A stretch of DNA of 64,000 nucleotides from positions 1 through 64,000 of the forward strand of contig NZ_JAIFRO010000006.1 in assembly GCF_019659805.1 (NCBI RefSeq), in the 5' to 3' direction. Positions 49,820 to 59,847 of the stretch are shown here, piece by piece (the first letter of the stretch is position 1; every line of letters begins with the position of its first letter). A program made the translations under genes and the position numbers. The notes below the pieces were generated by a model that worked only from the letters and a program-made list of their open reading frames with translations, did no database searches and had not been told where the DNA came from. Source of the DNA: Bartonella raoultii (GTDB taxonomy: Bacteria; Pseudomonadota; Alphaproteobacteria; Rhizobiales; Rhizobiaceae).

Positions 49820-50153
49820 AGCTTTTACATTACAATAAAATATATAATGGTGAATTGTTTTTACTATGCAGTTTTATTAAGTTATTGAAATAGGATGTGC
49901 ATGGTTGATTAAGAGTATACAAATACTGTACCGTTTTGTGTGGAAAAAGTAAAAATAATCTCTTTGTAAAGTTTGTTTTGTATTGTAACTGATGATGAAG
50001 ATAAGCTATTTAGTCTTCTTTATTTATATAATTAATACAAATTGTATCAATAAAGTAAAATAAATAAATACATTAAGGAATTATGGTAAAACGTTTTTAT
50101 AAGAATTCTTCTTTATAAATGGCGTGTGGCTAGTAGTTTTATAGGTGTTGAAG
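49820..50153. other. Spacer between TM2 copies 1 and 2
   Basis: About 330 AT-rich bases. The stretch 49873-49919 matches 50973-51019 at 44 of 47 positions (three G-to-A changes), so the 3' flank of copy 1 was duplicated with the gene. The 20 bases before each TM2 start are also alike (TTATAGGTGTAAAG here and similar at the other copies). No ORF or RNA gene is seen. Confidence 0.5.
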
Positions 50154-50561
50154 ATGAAAGGTATGATTATTGGTCAGGATTCGGGGACATATTTTGTTTC
50201 AGGTGCGGATGGTAAGCGCTATCAATTTGAAACTTGGGATTGGCTAGGAAAAAATACACCGAAAGTGGGTGATGCTGTTGATTTCGTGTGTGAAGGTGAT
50301 ACGGTTAAATCTGTTTTTCCGCTCTTTGGCCATCAAACGGCAGAACGATTAAAATTGAAATTGGCAATTTTTTGTTGTTTTGTGGGTTTTATCGGAGTTC
50401 ACCGCTTTATGGTTGGTAGAATTGGGACAGGTATTTTAATGGTTCTTATCTCTTTGACAGTTGTGGGGCTAATTGTTACAGCGATTTGGTCAACTATTGA
50501 CTTATTATATATCCTAACAGATCGTTTTACTAATAAAGATGGAGACGAAATAAGAAGTTAA
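50154..50561 (+). CDS. TM2-domain membrane protein, copy 2
   Basis: Paralogue of copy 1 with 135 residues from ATG 50154; the frame is open from a GTG at 50145, but alignment of MKGMIIGQDSGTYFV with copy 1 supports the ATG. The N-terminal beta-rich part ends in VDFVCEGDTVKSVFPL, followed by the TM2 domain with GFIGVHRFMVGRIGTG and TAIWSTIDLLYI. About two thirds of the residues match copy 1, and the reading frame is intact, so it is probably functional. Confidence 0.8.
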   Translation: MKGMIIGQDSGTYFVSGADGKRYQFETWDWLGKNTPKVGDAVDFVCEGDTVKSVFPLFGHQTAERLKLKLAIFCCFVGFIGVHRFMVGRIGTGILMVLISLTVVGLIVTAIWSTIDLLYILTDRFTNKDGDEIRS

Positions 50562-51246
50562 TCAATACTGAATTTGGTATTATAAATATAATCGTTAAAT
50601 AGGTTTTATATGCTTTGAGTAGAGCTAAGGGTAGGTTTTATAATTAATAACAATAAATTGTTTTTGTAAGGATTTGATAATTACGATTTTTATAAAAGTT
50701 ATGAATTGTTTAGAAAATATTTAAAGAGTATTGTACGTAGAGATTATTCGGTCTTATTATCCAAATAAAAGAATCGTATAAATCGATTTGTATTTTTCTC
50801 CTTGAGAGTAGGATTGTTAGAGGGGGAATCATTAATTTTATTCTATTTATTGCCGCTAGAAAATTTACCGACGAAGACGGAAAACAAATTACATGTGGCG
50901 AAATCTTCTGGGTTACAAGTAAATATCTATCTTATAATAATATATAATAGTAAATATCATCTAATATGTATCTTTATTAAGTTATTGAAATAGAATATGC
51001 ATAGTTGATTAAGAGTATAAAGAAGAGCTATGCATGTTTTATAGAAATAAAATAGCAATAAAAATTGCTTATCGTATTTTGTATTGCTGAATAGTGGTGG
51101 GGGAATTAAAAACTACTGGGGGATTTTAAGCTGCGTTATTATATTTATTTGAGTACATACAGCTTTGTGTTTATTTCGTGGAGATCATCAATATATTATT
51201 AACTATTAAAAGAGCAAATTTATTTCATATTTATTAGGTGGTAAAG
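50562..51246. other. Spacer between TM2 copies 2 and 3
   Basis: About 685 bases with no intact gene. It contains a TM2 3' remnant (50828-50902) and its duplicated flank (50973-51019). The rest is AT-rich without recognisable features. Confidence 0.5.
50828..50902 (+). pseudogene. 3' remnant of a TM2-domain gene
   Basis: Reading from 50828 gives a stretch ending in ARKFTDEDGKQIT that matches the last 24 residues of copy 1 (AGRFTDKDGKQIT). The following DNA also matches the flank of copy 1 (50973-51019 against 49873-49919). No start or upstream part of the gene can be found, so most of this copy was deleted. Confidence 0.75.
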
Positions 51247-51671
51247 ATGAAAGGTAAGATTATGACCAGAAGCAAGGAAATTATCTCGTTTCAGGTGATG
51301 ATGGTGCTCGCTATCAATTTGTGATGCGGGATTGGTTAGGAAATAAAACACCAAGGATAGGCGATAGTGTTGATTTTGTGTGTGAAGGGGATAGTATTAA
51401 ATCTGTTGTTCCACTTTTAGATACTCTTCTCTTAAATGAAAGACAATCACAACATTCACAAATTTTATTAGCATTTGCTAGTTTTTTTGTAGGGGCATTA
51501 GGTATTCACCGCTTTATGGTTGGTAAAGTAGGGACGGGGCTTGTAATGCTTCTTTTAACTCTAACAATTTTTTTGACGCCTATAACTGCGATTTGGGCAT
51601 TTATTGATTTTATAATGATTTTGACAGGATCTTTTACCGATAAAGATGGACATAGAGTTAAAAATTCGTAA
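51247..51671 (+). pseudogene. TM2-domain gene, copy 3, frameshifted
   Basis: The ATG at 51247 is preceded by the same TAGGTGGTAAAG leader as the other copies, but after five codons the frame is wrong: one base is missing around 51262-51267 relative to the AGT-CAG codons of copy 1. In the shifted frame the expected QGNYLVSGDDGARYQF and DWLG follow, and the protein runs to the stop at 51669-51671. A frame from GTG 51321 or ATG 51324 keeps the whole TM2 domain (ALGIHRFMVGKVG) but lacks the N-terminal domain, so a shortened product is possible. Confidence 0.75.
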
Positions 51672-51846
51672 ACACTAAATTAAATATTGTGATACAAAAG
51701 TAGGTAATATGGTATAGTGTGAGGAGGGTGAATGTAGCCTAATAAATTATTGGCGTATGTAGATTTGGTAATGAGGTATTAATTAAAATTATGCATAGTT
51801 AGGTACGATATTTAAGAGTATTATGCTATAAAGACTGTGCTATTTT

Positions 51847-52164
51847 ATGTGGACAAAGCAAAAACGCAGATCGATAAAAACACGCTTTGTACTACCACTT
51901 ATAACGGTGGGAGTCTTGAGCTATTTCAGTTATCATATTTATCATGGTGAATATGGATTATATTCACGCAGTGAAGTGAATCAACATATTAGTGAATTAG
52001 AACAGGAACTTTATAAAGTAAAAACTGAGCGAATATTTTTTGAAAAGCATATTGCTCTTTTACGCAATGGTCACATTGAAAAGGATATGTTGGATGAATA
52101 TATCCGGAAGAATTTAAATTTTTCTCGGTCAAATGAGTTGACAATCTTAACACCTTGTAAATGA
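51847..52164 (+). CDS. ftsB: FtsB/DivIC-type septum formation protein
   Basis: Bitopic division protein that joins FtsL and FtsQ in the divisome. The sequence has a basic cytoplasmic N-terminus (KQKRRSIKTR), one membrane helix (about residues 14-30), and a coiled-coil (about 43-75, HISELEQELYKVKTER) ending in ILRNG-like LLRNGHIEKDMLDEYIRKNLNFS. It has 105 residues, the usual size. In rhizobia this gene stands between eno and pdhA, as here apart from the TM2 array. Confidence 0.85.
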   Translation: MWTKQKRRSIKTRFVLPLITVGVLSYFSYHIYHGEYGLYSRSEVNQHISELEQELYKVKTERIFFEKHIALLRNGHIEKDMLDEYIRKNLNFSRSNELTILTPCK

Positions 52165-52305
52165 TATTAAAAGCGCGTGAAAGATCGCTTAAATTTAGAA
52201 AATACTTGGAAAAAATTCTCTATGATATCATTTAAAATGATTGATAACGCTTGTAACTTTTGTTCGTAAAGGTTATGCCTAAATAATCATAAAAGGGAGT
52301 TTAAT

Positions 52306-53346
52306 ATGGCAGAACGACTTAAAAAAAATTCTGCGCCGGTAGTGCATACAGCATTATCAAGCATGACAAAAAAAGCGCCAATAGCCAACTTTACAAAAGA
52401 AGAAGAAATTGATGCCTATCGTGAAATGCTCTTAATCCGTCGTTTTGAAGAAAAAGCAGGACAACTTTATGGCATGGGGCTTATTGGTGGATTTTGTCAT
52501 CTTTATATTGGGCAGGAAGCTGTTGTTATTGGAACACTGAAAGCAGCAAAAAAGGGTGATCAGGTTATTACGTCTTATCGTGATCATGGCCATATGTTAG
52601 CGGTTGGAATGAGTCCACGTGGTGTTATGGCAGAATTAACAGGGCGTCAAGGTGGTTTTTCAAAGGGAAAAGGTGGCTCGATGCATATGTTTTCTAAAGA
52701 GAAGAATTTTTATGGTGGACATGGCATTGTTGGTGCACAAGTTCCGATTGGTTCTGGTTTAGCATTTTCGAATCGATATCTTGGTAATGATAATGTGACA
52801 TTGGTTTATTTTGGTGATGGTGCTGCCAATCAGGGACAAGTTTACGAAAGTTTTAATATGGCTTCGCTTTGGAAGCTTCCAGTTGTTTATATTATTGAAA
52901 ATAATCAATATGCGATGGGAACATCTGTTGCACGTGCGTCTGCAGAGACTGACTTTTCCCGTAGAGGTCTTTCTTTTGAAATTCCAGGTATTGTTGTTGA
53001 TGGTATGGATGTTCGATCTGTAAAAGGAGGTGCTGATGAAGCGATCTCTTGGGCACGTTCGGGTAAAGGGCCTATCATTCTTGATATGCAGACCTATCGC
53101 TATCGTGGTCACTCTATGTCTGATCCAGCAAAATATCGTTCAAAAGAAGAAGTCCAGAAAATAAAAGAGGAACATGATCCGATTGATCAAGTAAAAAGTC
53201 GGATTCTTAAAAAAAATTGGGCGAGCGAAGATGACTTAAAATCTATTGATAAAGAGATTCGCGCGATTATTGCTGATGCGGTGGATTTCGCAAAGAGTGA
53301 TCCAGAGCCAGAAGCTTCTGAGCTCTATACTGATATTTTAGTTTGA
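52306..53346 (+). CDS. pdhA: Pyruvate dehydrogenase E1 component subunit alpha
   Basis: Binds thiamine diphosphate and decarboxylates pyruvate as part of the E1 heterotetramer. The thiamine motif is [17 protein letters not shown] ending with IENN, and the phosphorylation-loop region [14 protein letters not shown] is typical of the alpha subunit. It has 346 residues, with an Ala/Lys-rich N-terminus. AAAGGGAG precedes the ATG. pdhB follows after 16 bases, so pdhABC form one operon. Confidence 0.97.
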   Translation: MAERLKKNSAPVVHTALSSMTKKAPIANFTKEEEIDAYREMLLIRRFEEKAGQLYGMGLIGGFCHLYIGQEAVVIGTLKAAKKGDQVITSYRDHGHMLAVGMSPRGVMAELTGRQGGFSKGKGGSMHMFSKEKNFYGGHGIVGAQVPIGSGLAFSNRYLGNDNVTLVYFGDGAANQGQVYESFNMASLWKLPVVYIIENNQYAMGTSVARASAETDFSRRGLSFEIPGIVVDGMDVRSVKGGADEAISWARSGKGPIILDMQTYRYRGHSMSDPAKYRSKEEVQKIKEEHDPIDQVKSRILKKNWASEDDLKSIDKEIRAIIADAVDFAKSDPEPEASELYTDILV

Positions 53347-53362
53347 TGCAAGGGGAGCAAGT

Positions 53363-54727
53363 ATGTCTATTGATATTTTGATGCCAGCTCTTTCACCGAC
53401 AATGGAAGAAGGTAAGTTGTCGAAATGGCTCAAGAAAGAAGGCGATAAAGTGAGCTCTGGTGATATAATTGCTGAAATTGAAACTGATAAAGCAATGATG
53501 GAAGTAGAGGCTGTTGATGAAGGAACACTTGGTAAAATTTTTGTGCATGAAGGTTCTGAAGGCGTAAAAGTAAATACGGTTATTGCAGTTTTATTAGAAG
53601 AAGGTGAACGTGTGGAGGATATTGTGAAACCAAACGATTCTTTACAAAAATCTGTGGAAGCACCGCCATCTTTGCCTTCGTCAATACCACAATCTCCTAC
53701 TTTTGATAAAGTTCCTGATTTTGATATTCCAGCAGGAACGCAAATGGTTACAATGACGGTACGTGAAGCGCTTAATCAAGCTTTGGCAGAAGAGATGCGG
53801 CGTGATGAAATGGTTTTTCTCATGGGGGAAGAAGTTGCGGAATATCAAGGTGCTTATAAAGTAAGCCAAGGTTTATTGGAAGAGTTTGGTGTGCGTCGTG
53901 TTATTGATACACCAATCACAGAACATGGGTTTGCAGGATTGGCTGTTGGTGCTGCTTTTGGAGGATTGCGTCCCATTGTGGAGTTTATGACATTTAATTT
54001 TGCGATGCAGGCAATGGATCAAATTATCAATTCTGCAGCAAAAACACGTTATATGTCTGGTGGACAAATGACTGCTCCTATGGTTTTTCGTGGTCCAAAT
54101 GGTGCAGCTGCACGTGTTGGTGCACAGCATTCTCAGTGCTATGCTGCGTGGTATAGTCATATTCCTGGGCTTAAGGTTGTTATGCCTTATAGTGCTGCAG
54201 ATGCAAAGGGTTTATTAAAAGCTGCTATTCGTGATGACAATCCTGTTATTTTCCTTGAAAATGAAATTTTATATGGTCATCAATTTGATGTTCCTCAAAT
54301 AGATGATTTTGTTTTGCCTCTTGGTAAAGCACGAATTCATAAACCTGGACAAGATGTTACAATTGTTGCATGCGGGATTGGAATGCATTATGCCGTTCAA
54401 GCATTACCAGAAATTGAAAAATTGGGCATTGATGTTGAATTAATAGATTTACGAACTATTCGTCCAATGGATCTTCCAACAATTCTGACGTCAGTTAAAA
54501 AAACAGGGCGTTTGATAACGGTTGAAGAAGGCTATCCACAATCATCTGTTGGGACTGAGATTGCAACACGTGTTATGCAACAGGCTTTTGATTATCTTGA
54601 TGCACCAGTTGCTACAATTTCTGGCAAAGATGTCCCAATGCCTTATGCAGCTAATCTTGAAAAATTGGCTTTGCCTAGCATTGCTGAAATTGTTGAAGCC
54701 GTTAAGGCTGTGACTTATAAAGCATAA
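53363..54727 (+). CDS. pdhB: Pyruvate dehydrogenase E1 component subunit beta with lipoyl domain
   Basis: Second E1 subunit with an added lipoyl domain at residues 1-80, where the lipoylated Lys lies in [12 protein letters not shown] Pro/Ser-rich linker (about 95-125) leads to the catalytic beta fold with [36 protein letters not shown] and [13 protein letters not shown]. It has 454 residues. The N-terminal lipoyl domain on E1 beta is known from several alphaproteobacteria. It closely resembles the lipoyl domain of pdhC downstream, showing an old domain duplication. Confidence 0.97.
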   Translation: MSIDILMPALSPTMEEGKLSKWLKKEGDKVSSGDIIAEIETDKAMMEVEAVDEGTLGKIFVHEGSEGVKVNTVIAVLLEEGERVEDIVKPNDSLQKSVEAPPSLPSSIPQSPTFDKVPDFDIPAGTQMVTMTVREALNQALAEEMRRDEMVFLMGEEVAEYQGAYKVSQGLLEEFGVRRVIDTPITEHGFAGLAVGAAFGGLRPIVEFMTFNFAMQAMDQIINSAAKTRYMSGGQMTAPMVFRGPNGAAARVGAQHSQCYAAWYSHIPGLKVVMPYSAADAKGLLKAAIRDDNPVIFLENEILYGHQFDVPQIDDFVLPLGKARIHKPGQDVTIVACGIGMHYAVQALPEIEKLGIDVELIDLRTIRPMDLPTILTSVKKTGRLITVEEGYPQSSVGTEIATRVMQQAFDYLDAPVATISGKDVPMPYAANLEKLALPSIAEIVEAVKAVTYKA

Positions 54728-54741
54728 CGGAGGAAAGCACT

Positions 54742-56088
54742 ATGCCCATTACAATTACAATGCCTGCGCTTTCTCCTACGATGGAAGAAGGGAATTTATC
54801 AAAATGGAATGTTAAAGAAGGAGATAAAGTTTCTTCTGGTGATGTTATTGCTGAAATTGAAACAGATAAAGCGACAATGGAAGTCGAAGCCGTTGATGAA
54901 GGAACGATTGCTAAAATCGTTGTTCCTGCTGGAACGCAGGGTGTTAAAGTAAATAGTGTCATTGCTATTTTAGCAGCAGAAGGTGAAGATTTAGCAGAAG
55001 CTGCAAAAATTATAGAAGAAACCTCTTCTTCTTTTGCAATGAGAAAATCAGATAAACTAAAAGAATCGGAAGATCAAAAGCAGATAAACTCAGAGGATGC
55101 ACAAGTATCTCATGCACCATCAACGCAACCATTAATACAGAAAGATAAAAAGGATAAACGTCTTTTTGTTTCTCCTTTAGCACGGCGATTAGCAGCTCAG
55201 GCGGGGTTTGACTTATCACTGATTTCGGGAAGTGGTCCCCATGGACGTATTATTAAGCGTGATGTAGAAAAAGCTATAAGTAGCGGTATTTTTGAAGTTT
55301 CTCATGTATCACAAACAACACAACCGGTCGCTGAAAGTATTTCTGACGAACAGATACTAAGACTCTTTAAAGAGAATGAATATACATTTTCACCTCATAG
55401 TAATATGCGTAAAACAATCGCCAAACGTTTAGTTGAATCAAAGCAGAAAGTACCGCATTTCTATGTAACAGTAGATTGTGAGCTTGATGCATTATTGGAG
55501 ATTCGTGCGCAATTAAACGCTGCTGCTCCAATGGTTAAGGCTCAAGAGGGAGTTAAGCCAGCTTATAAGCTTTCTGTTAACGATATGATTATTAAAGCTG
55601 TAGCTCTTTCTTTAAAAGCGGTTCCTGAAGCGAATGTATCTTGGCTTGAAGGTGGGGTAATTCATCACAAATATTGCGATGTTGGTGTTGCTGTTTCTAT
55701 TCCCGATGGATTAATTACGCCTATTATTCGTCACGCAGAGGAAAAGTCTTTGTCAATAATTTCTAATGAGATGAAAGATTATGTAAAGCGTGCACGTGAG
55801 AGAAAGCTGAAAATGGAAGAATATCAGGGAGGAACAACTGCTGTATCAAATATGGGAATGTATGGTATAAAAAGCTTTTCTGCTATTCTTAATCCACCAC
55901 ATGCAACAATTTTTGCAATTGGTACGGGTGAAAAAAGGGCTGTTGTCAAAAATGGTGAATTAGTGGTTGCAACAGTTATGTCGGTTACACTTTCTGCTGA
56001 TCACCGTGCTGTTGATGGTGCATTAGCAGCAGATCTTGCGCGGACTTTTAAGAAAATGATTGAAAATCCATTAACGATGCTCATTTGA
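54742..56088 (+). CDS. pdhC: Dihydrolipoamide acetyltransferase (E2 of pyruvate dehydrogenase)
   Basis: Forms the core of the complex and moves the acetyl group from lipoamide to CoA. The lipoyl domain (residues 1-78, Lys in ETDKATMEVEA), a linker, the subunit-binding domain (about 137-172, VSPLARRLAAQAGFDLSLISGSG) and the catalytic domain with the active His in SADHRAVDGALAAD are all present. It has 448 residues. GGAGGAAA precedes the ATG, 14 bases after pdhB. Confidence 0.97.
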   Translation: MPITITMPALSPTMEEGNLSKWNVKEGDKVSSGDVIAEIETDKATMEVEAVDEGTIAKIVVPAGTQGVKVNSVIAILAAEGEDLAEAAKIIEETSSSFAMRKSDKLKESEDQKQINSEDAQVSHAPSTQPLIQKDKKDKRLFVSPLARRLAAQAGFDLSLISGSGPHGRIIKRDVEKAISSGIFEVSHVSQTTQPVAESISDEQILRLFKENEYTFSPHSNMRKTIAKRLVESKQKVPHFYVTVDCELDALLEIRAQLNAAAPMVKAQEGVKPAYKLSVNDMIIKAVALSLKAVPEANVSWLEGGVIHHKYCDVGVAVSIPDGLITPIIRHAEEKSLSIISNEMKDYVKRARERKLKMEEYQGGTTAVSNMGMYGIKSFSAILNPPHATIFAIGTGEKRAVVKNGELVVATVMSVTLSADHRAVDGALAADLARTFKKMIENPLTMLI

Positions 56089-56184
56089 CCTGTTTAAAAA
56101 TCGTTTATGTACACGTCTATGTGTATCATATGCTAAGAAGGTAACAACAGATTTAAGAAGTTTAAAGCATGATTTTATTGTTTC

Positions 56185-56201
56185 TTCTGATTTAATCAGA
56201 A
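56185..56201. promoter_or_regulatory. 17-bp palindrome in the pdhC-lpdA spacer
   Basis: Half-sites TTCTGATT (56185-56192) and AATCAGAA (56194-56201) are perfect inverted repeats around one T. The spacing suits a dimeric DNA-binding protein better than an RNA hairpin. It lies about 110 bases before lpdA and could be an operator for its own promoter. Confidence 0.35.
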
Positions 56202-56312
56202 ACATAAAGATAAAGCTTAAGTAAAGAGTACAGGAAAATTCTGCCATGTTTGTTTTTATTTTAAGCTTAAAGGGTGCATATTCATTTTGTATATATCCAT
56301 GGAGGGATTACT

Positions 56313-57773
56313 GTGGCAAATCTTTATGATGTAATTGTGGTTGGATCTGGTCCTGGTGGATATGTAACTGCAATTCGTGCAGCGCAATGTGGTTTTAAGA
56401 CTGCAATTGTGGAGCGTGAGCATTTGGGCGGTATTTGTTTGAATTGGGGATGTATTCCAACAAAGGCCCTTTTGCGTTCAGCAGAGATAAAGCATTTTGC
56501 TGAGCATATGAAAAATTACGGACTAAAGCTTAATGGTTCAATAGAAGCAAATATCAAAGATATTGTAGCACGTTCTCGTGCGGTTTCAGCACGTTTGAAT
56601 GCTGGTGTTGGTTTTTTAATGAAAAAAAATAAAATTGATGTTATTTGGGGTGAAGCAAAGCTCACTAAGAAAGCACAAGGAAACCAACTCGCAGAAATTA
56701 CAGTTTCTCCGTCCTCCAAACCCGTTATGCAACCGCAAAATCCAGTTCCTAAAGGGACATTAGGGGAGGGAACTTATCAAGCAAAGTACATTATTATTGC
56801 AACGGGGGCACGTCCTCGTGTTCTTCCTGGTATTGAGCCGGATGGAACATACATTTGGACTTATTTTGAAGCTATGATTCCTCAGATAATGCCTAAATCG
56901 CTTTTAGTCATGGGCTCTGGAGCAATTGGCATTGAATTTGCCTCTTTTTATCATGATATGGGAGCTGAAGTAACTGTTGTTGAAATGATGCCACACATCA
57001 TGCCAGCTGAAGATATTGAAATTTCTACATTTGCGCGTAAACAGTTGGAAAAAAAAGGCATGCGCATTCTTACAGAAGCTAAAGTAACAAAGGTGGAAAA
57101 AGCTTCTAATTCTATTACAGCACATGTTAATGTGAATGAAAAAATAGAAAAAATCACAGCTGATCGTTTGATTTCAGCTGTTGGGGTGCAGGGAAATGTT
57201 GAGAATCTTGGGTTAGAGGCATTGGGTATTAAAGTAGATCGTGGATTTATTGTTACTGATGAATGGAGCTGGACAGGAGTAGAGGGTATTTATGCTATTG
57301 GTGATGTATCTGGAGTTCCTATGTTGGCCCATAAAGCAGAGGAAGAAGGTGTGATATGCATTGAGCATCTTGCAGGTTTGGAAAATGTTCATCCGCTTGA
57401 TAAGAAAAAAATTCCAGGATGTACATATTGCACACCGCAAGTTGCTTCTGTAGGACTTTCAGAGGTGGCAGCAAAAAAAGCAGGATATGATATACGTGTT
57501 GGTCGTTATTCTTTTTCAGCCAATGGCAAGGCTATTGCTTTGGGGGAAGATCAAGGATTAGTAAAAACAATTTTTGATAAAAAAACAGGACAGCTTCTTG
57601 GAGCGCATATGGTGGGTGCAGAAGTAACAGAACTGATACAAGGTTTCGTCATTGCCATGAATCTTGAAACAACCGAGGAAGAATTGATGCATACTGTCTT
57701 TCCACATCCTACATTATCGGAAATGATGAAAGAAAGTGTTTTGGATGCTTATGATCAAGTTTTAAATGCCTGA
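56313..57773 (+). CDS. lpdA: Dihydrolipoamide dehydrogenase (E3)
   Basis: FAD enzyme that reoxidises the lipoyl arms with NAD. It has the FAD motif VIVVGSGPGGYVTAIRAAQ, the redox disulfide in GGICLNWGCIPTKALL, the NAD motif GSGAIGIEFASFYHDMGAEV and the C-terminal His-Glu pair in HPHPTLSEMM. GTG 56313 with GGAGGG eight bases upstream gives 486 residues and the usual ANLYDVIVVG start; the longer frame from 56274 is unlikely. It follows pdhABC and precedes lipA. Confidence 0.96.
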   Translation: MANLYDVIVVGSGPGGYVTAIRAAQCGFKTAIVEREHLGGICLNWGCIPTKALLRSAEIKHFAEHMKNYGLKLNGSIEANIKDIVARSRAVSARLNAGVGFLMKKNKIDVIWGEAKLTKKAQGNQLAEITVSPSSKPVMQPQNPVPKGTLGEGTYQAKYIIIATGARPRVLPGIEPDGTYIWTYFEAMIPQIMPKSLLVMGSGAIGIEFASFYHDMGAEVTVVEMMPHIMPAEDIEISTFARKQLEKKGMRILTEAKVTKVEKASNSITAHVNVNEKIEKITADRLISAVGVQGNVENLGLEALGIKVDRGFIVTDEWSWTGVEGIYAIGDVSGVPMLAHKAEEEGVICIEHLAGLENVHPLDKKKIPGCTYCTPQVASVGLSEVAAKKAGYDIRVGRYSFSANGKAIALGEDQGLVKTIFDKKTGQLLGAHMVGAEVTELIQGFVIAMNLETTEEELMHTVFPHPTLSEMMKESVLDAYDQVLNA

Positions 57774-57847
57774 TGATTAAATTATATTTGAATCTTATAT
57801 ATTACGATTTTTCATCGGTATTTCATATTTATAAGGCAAAGACTTAA

Positions 57848-58810
57848 ATGGTTACGGTTGTTGATAGAGTTACAAATAGGCGCTTACGTCATCCTGAAAA
57901 AGCGCATCTTCCGGATACAAGCATTCAAAAAAAACCGGATTGGATTCGTGTAAAGGCACCAACATCACCGATATATAAAGAAACGCATAGTATTGTACGT
58001 GCTCATAAATTAGTGACTGTATGCGAAGAAGCAGGTTGTCCAAACGTAGGTGAATGTTGGAGTCAGCGACATGCTAGTTTTATGATTTTGGGTGAAATAT
58101 GCACACGGGCTTGTGCGTTTTGCAACGTTACAACCGGTATTCCGCTTGCTGTTGATAAAAATGAACCAGAACGTGTAGCGGATGCGGTAGCACAGATGGA
58201 ATTAAAACATGTTGTTATTACATCTGTCGATCGTGATGACCTTGCTGATGGTGGTGCTGAGCATTTTGCAAAAGTTATTTATGCTATTCGTCGGAAAGCA
58301 CCTAAAACAACAATTGAAGTTCTTACACCTGATTTTCGCCATAAGGATGGAGCTTTAGAAATTGTCGTTTCTGCTAAGCCGGATGTTTTTAATCATAACT
58401 TAGAAACAGTTCCCTCTAAATATTTAAAGGTTCGTCCAGGGGCACGTTATTTTCATTCTATTCGGTTGTTACAGCGTGTTAAAGAACTTGACCCAACAAT
58501 TTTCACAAAATCGGGAATTATGGTTGGTCTTGGGGAAGAGCGAAATGAGGTTCTGCAATTAATGGATGATTTGCGTTCTGCAGATGTTGATTTTATGACT
58601 ATTGGGCAATATTTGCAGCCTACGCGAAAGCATCATCCGGTTATTCGTTTTGTTCCTCCTGAAGAATTTGAATCCTTTGCCAAGATTGGTAAAGTGAAAG
58701 GTTTTTTACATATGGCTTCCAATCCTTTGACACGTTCTTCTCATCATGCCGGAGATGATTTCGCAATTTTGCAAAAAGCACGTGATGAAAAATTTGCTTT
58801 ACAGAGATAG
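57848..58810 (+). CDS. lipA: Lipoyl synthase
   Basis: Radical AdoMet enzyme that adds two sulfurs to octanoyl groups on the E2 and related proteins encoded just upstream. Both iron-sulfur cluster motifs are seen: [12 protein letters not shown] for the auxiliary cluster and [10 protein letters not shown] for the radical AdoMet cluster; the C-terminal RSSHHAGDD supplies the conserved serine. It has 320 residues. Its place behind lpdA fits its role. Confidence 0.97.
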   Translation: MVTVVDRVTNRRLRHPEKAHLPDTSIQKKPDWIRVKAPTSPIYKETHSIVRAHKLVTVCEEAGCPNVGECWSQRHASFMILGEICTRACAFCNVTTGIPLAVDKNEPERVADAVAQMELKHVVITSVDRDDLADGGAEHFAKVIYAIRRKAPKTTIEVLTPDFRHKDGALEIVVSAKPDVFNHNLETVPSKYLKVRPGARYFHSIRLLQRVKELDPTIFTKSGIMVGLGEERNEVLQLMDDLRSADVDFMTIGQYLQPTRKHHPVIRFVPPEEFESFAKIGKVKGFLHMASNPLTRSSHHAGDDFAILQKARDEKFALQR

Positions 58811-58812
58811 TT

Positions 58813-59274
58813 ATGCCGGCTTTTACTACACATCGGCAGGTTGCTCATAGTGCTCGTGAAATGTTTGATCTTGTTTCTGATATTGAACGTTATCCTGAGT
58901 TTTTACCCATGTGCGAGGCTTTAATAGTTCGTTCTCGCAAAGAATATGAGGAAAAAACATTACTGATTGCTGATATGACAGTTGGTTATAAGGTTATCCG
59001 AGAAACTTTTACGACCCAAGTCTTTCTTCAGCGGAAGAAAAATCTAATAGAGGTTCAATATATTGATGGTCCATTCAAGTATCTTGAAAATCGTTGGATT
59101 TTTCATAGTGTTGAGGAGAGTAATGCATGTAATGTAGAGTTTTTTATTGATTATGAGTTTAAAAGTAAAATGCTTGGATTCGTGATGGGCTCAATGTTCG
59201 ATATTGCTTTCCGTAAATTTACAGATGCCTTTGAAAGACGTGCACACCAAATTTATGGCTTTCCAGTTACATAA
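58813..59274 (+). CDS. RatA/Coq10-type START-domain protein
   Basis: A protein of 153 residues of the polyketide cyclase/START family. The start FTTHRQVAHSAREMFDLVSDIERYPEFLPMC is typical for Coq10 and RatA proteins, and the later FRKFTDAFERRAHQIYG ends it. Coq10 members bind ubiquinone and support respiration; E. coli RatA was described as a ribosome-binding toxin. In this setting the quinone role is the more likely, by inference. It starts two bases after the lipA stop. Confidence 0.85.
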   Translation: MPAFTTHRQVAHSAREMFDLVSDIERYPEFLPMCEALIVRSRKEYEEKTLLIADMTVGYKVIRETFTTQVFLQRKKNLIEVQYIDGPFKYLENRWIFHSVEESNACNVEFFIDYEFKSKMLGFVMGSMFDIAFRKFTDAFERRAHQIYGFPVT

Positions 59275-59358
59275 TTGATTTTGTTTATATGACATATATA
59301 ATAATCCGTAAATTATTATACTAATGGTATAAATATACAAATAGAGATCTAAACAATA

Positions 59359-59847
59359 TTATTGAAGACAAGTTAAGATCATTTTAAAAGCGTGTTCAAC
59401 GGCTCTATGGCGAATAGTATTACGATCGTGCTTGCCAAAGCGCATTTCTTGGTGCAAAGTTTTGTGCCCTTTGTATGCAATGGCAAAATGCACAAGTCCG
59501 ATAGGTTTTTTAAGACATGCTCCTCCAGGGCCTGCAATTCCTGTTACAGAGACTACAATTCTAGCTTGTGAATATTTTAATCCACCCTCAGCCATTGCAA
59601 GAGCAACCTCTTGCGAAACGGCCCCATAAGTTTTTATAAGTTCAGCGCACACACCAACAAGTCGTGTTTTAGCTTCATTTGAATAAACAACAAATCCACA
59701 ATCGAGTACATCTGATGATCCTGCAATATTAGTAAGATTTGCAGCAATAAGCCCTCCTGTACAAGATTCAACAGTTGCTAGAAGTAAACCTTTTTTACGG
59801 CAAGCTGTCAGGACTTCATGTGCTTGTTTTTCAAAAAAATATGTCAT
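59359..59847 (-). CDS. CinA C-terminal domain protein (nicotinamide-nucleotide amidase type)
   Basis: A protein of 162 residues that corresponds to the C-terminal domain of CinA (PncC), which deamidates NMN in pyridine nucleotide recycling. Conserved parts are TVESCTGGLIAANLTNIAGSSDV, GFVVYSNEAKTRLVGV and VSVTGIAGPGGA. The N-terminal domain of full CinA is absent, as in E. coli PncC (YgaD). It overlaps ispDF by 4 bases, so the two are coupled. Confidence 0.88.
   Translation of the reverse strand: MTYFFEKQAHEVLTACRKKGLLLATVESCTGGLIAANLTNIAGSSDVLDCGFVVYSNEAKTRLVGVCAELIKTYGAVSQEVALAMAEGGLKYSQARIVVSVTGIAGPGGACLKKPIGLVHFAIAYKGHKTLHQEMRFGKHDRNTIRHRAVEHAFKMILTCLQ

Noticed and set aside
59295-59318. 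AT-only inverted repeat between ratA and cinA (ATAATAAT and ATTATTAT)
   Set aside because: The stem has no G-C pair, and such pairs are expected by chance in this base composition.
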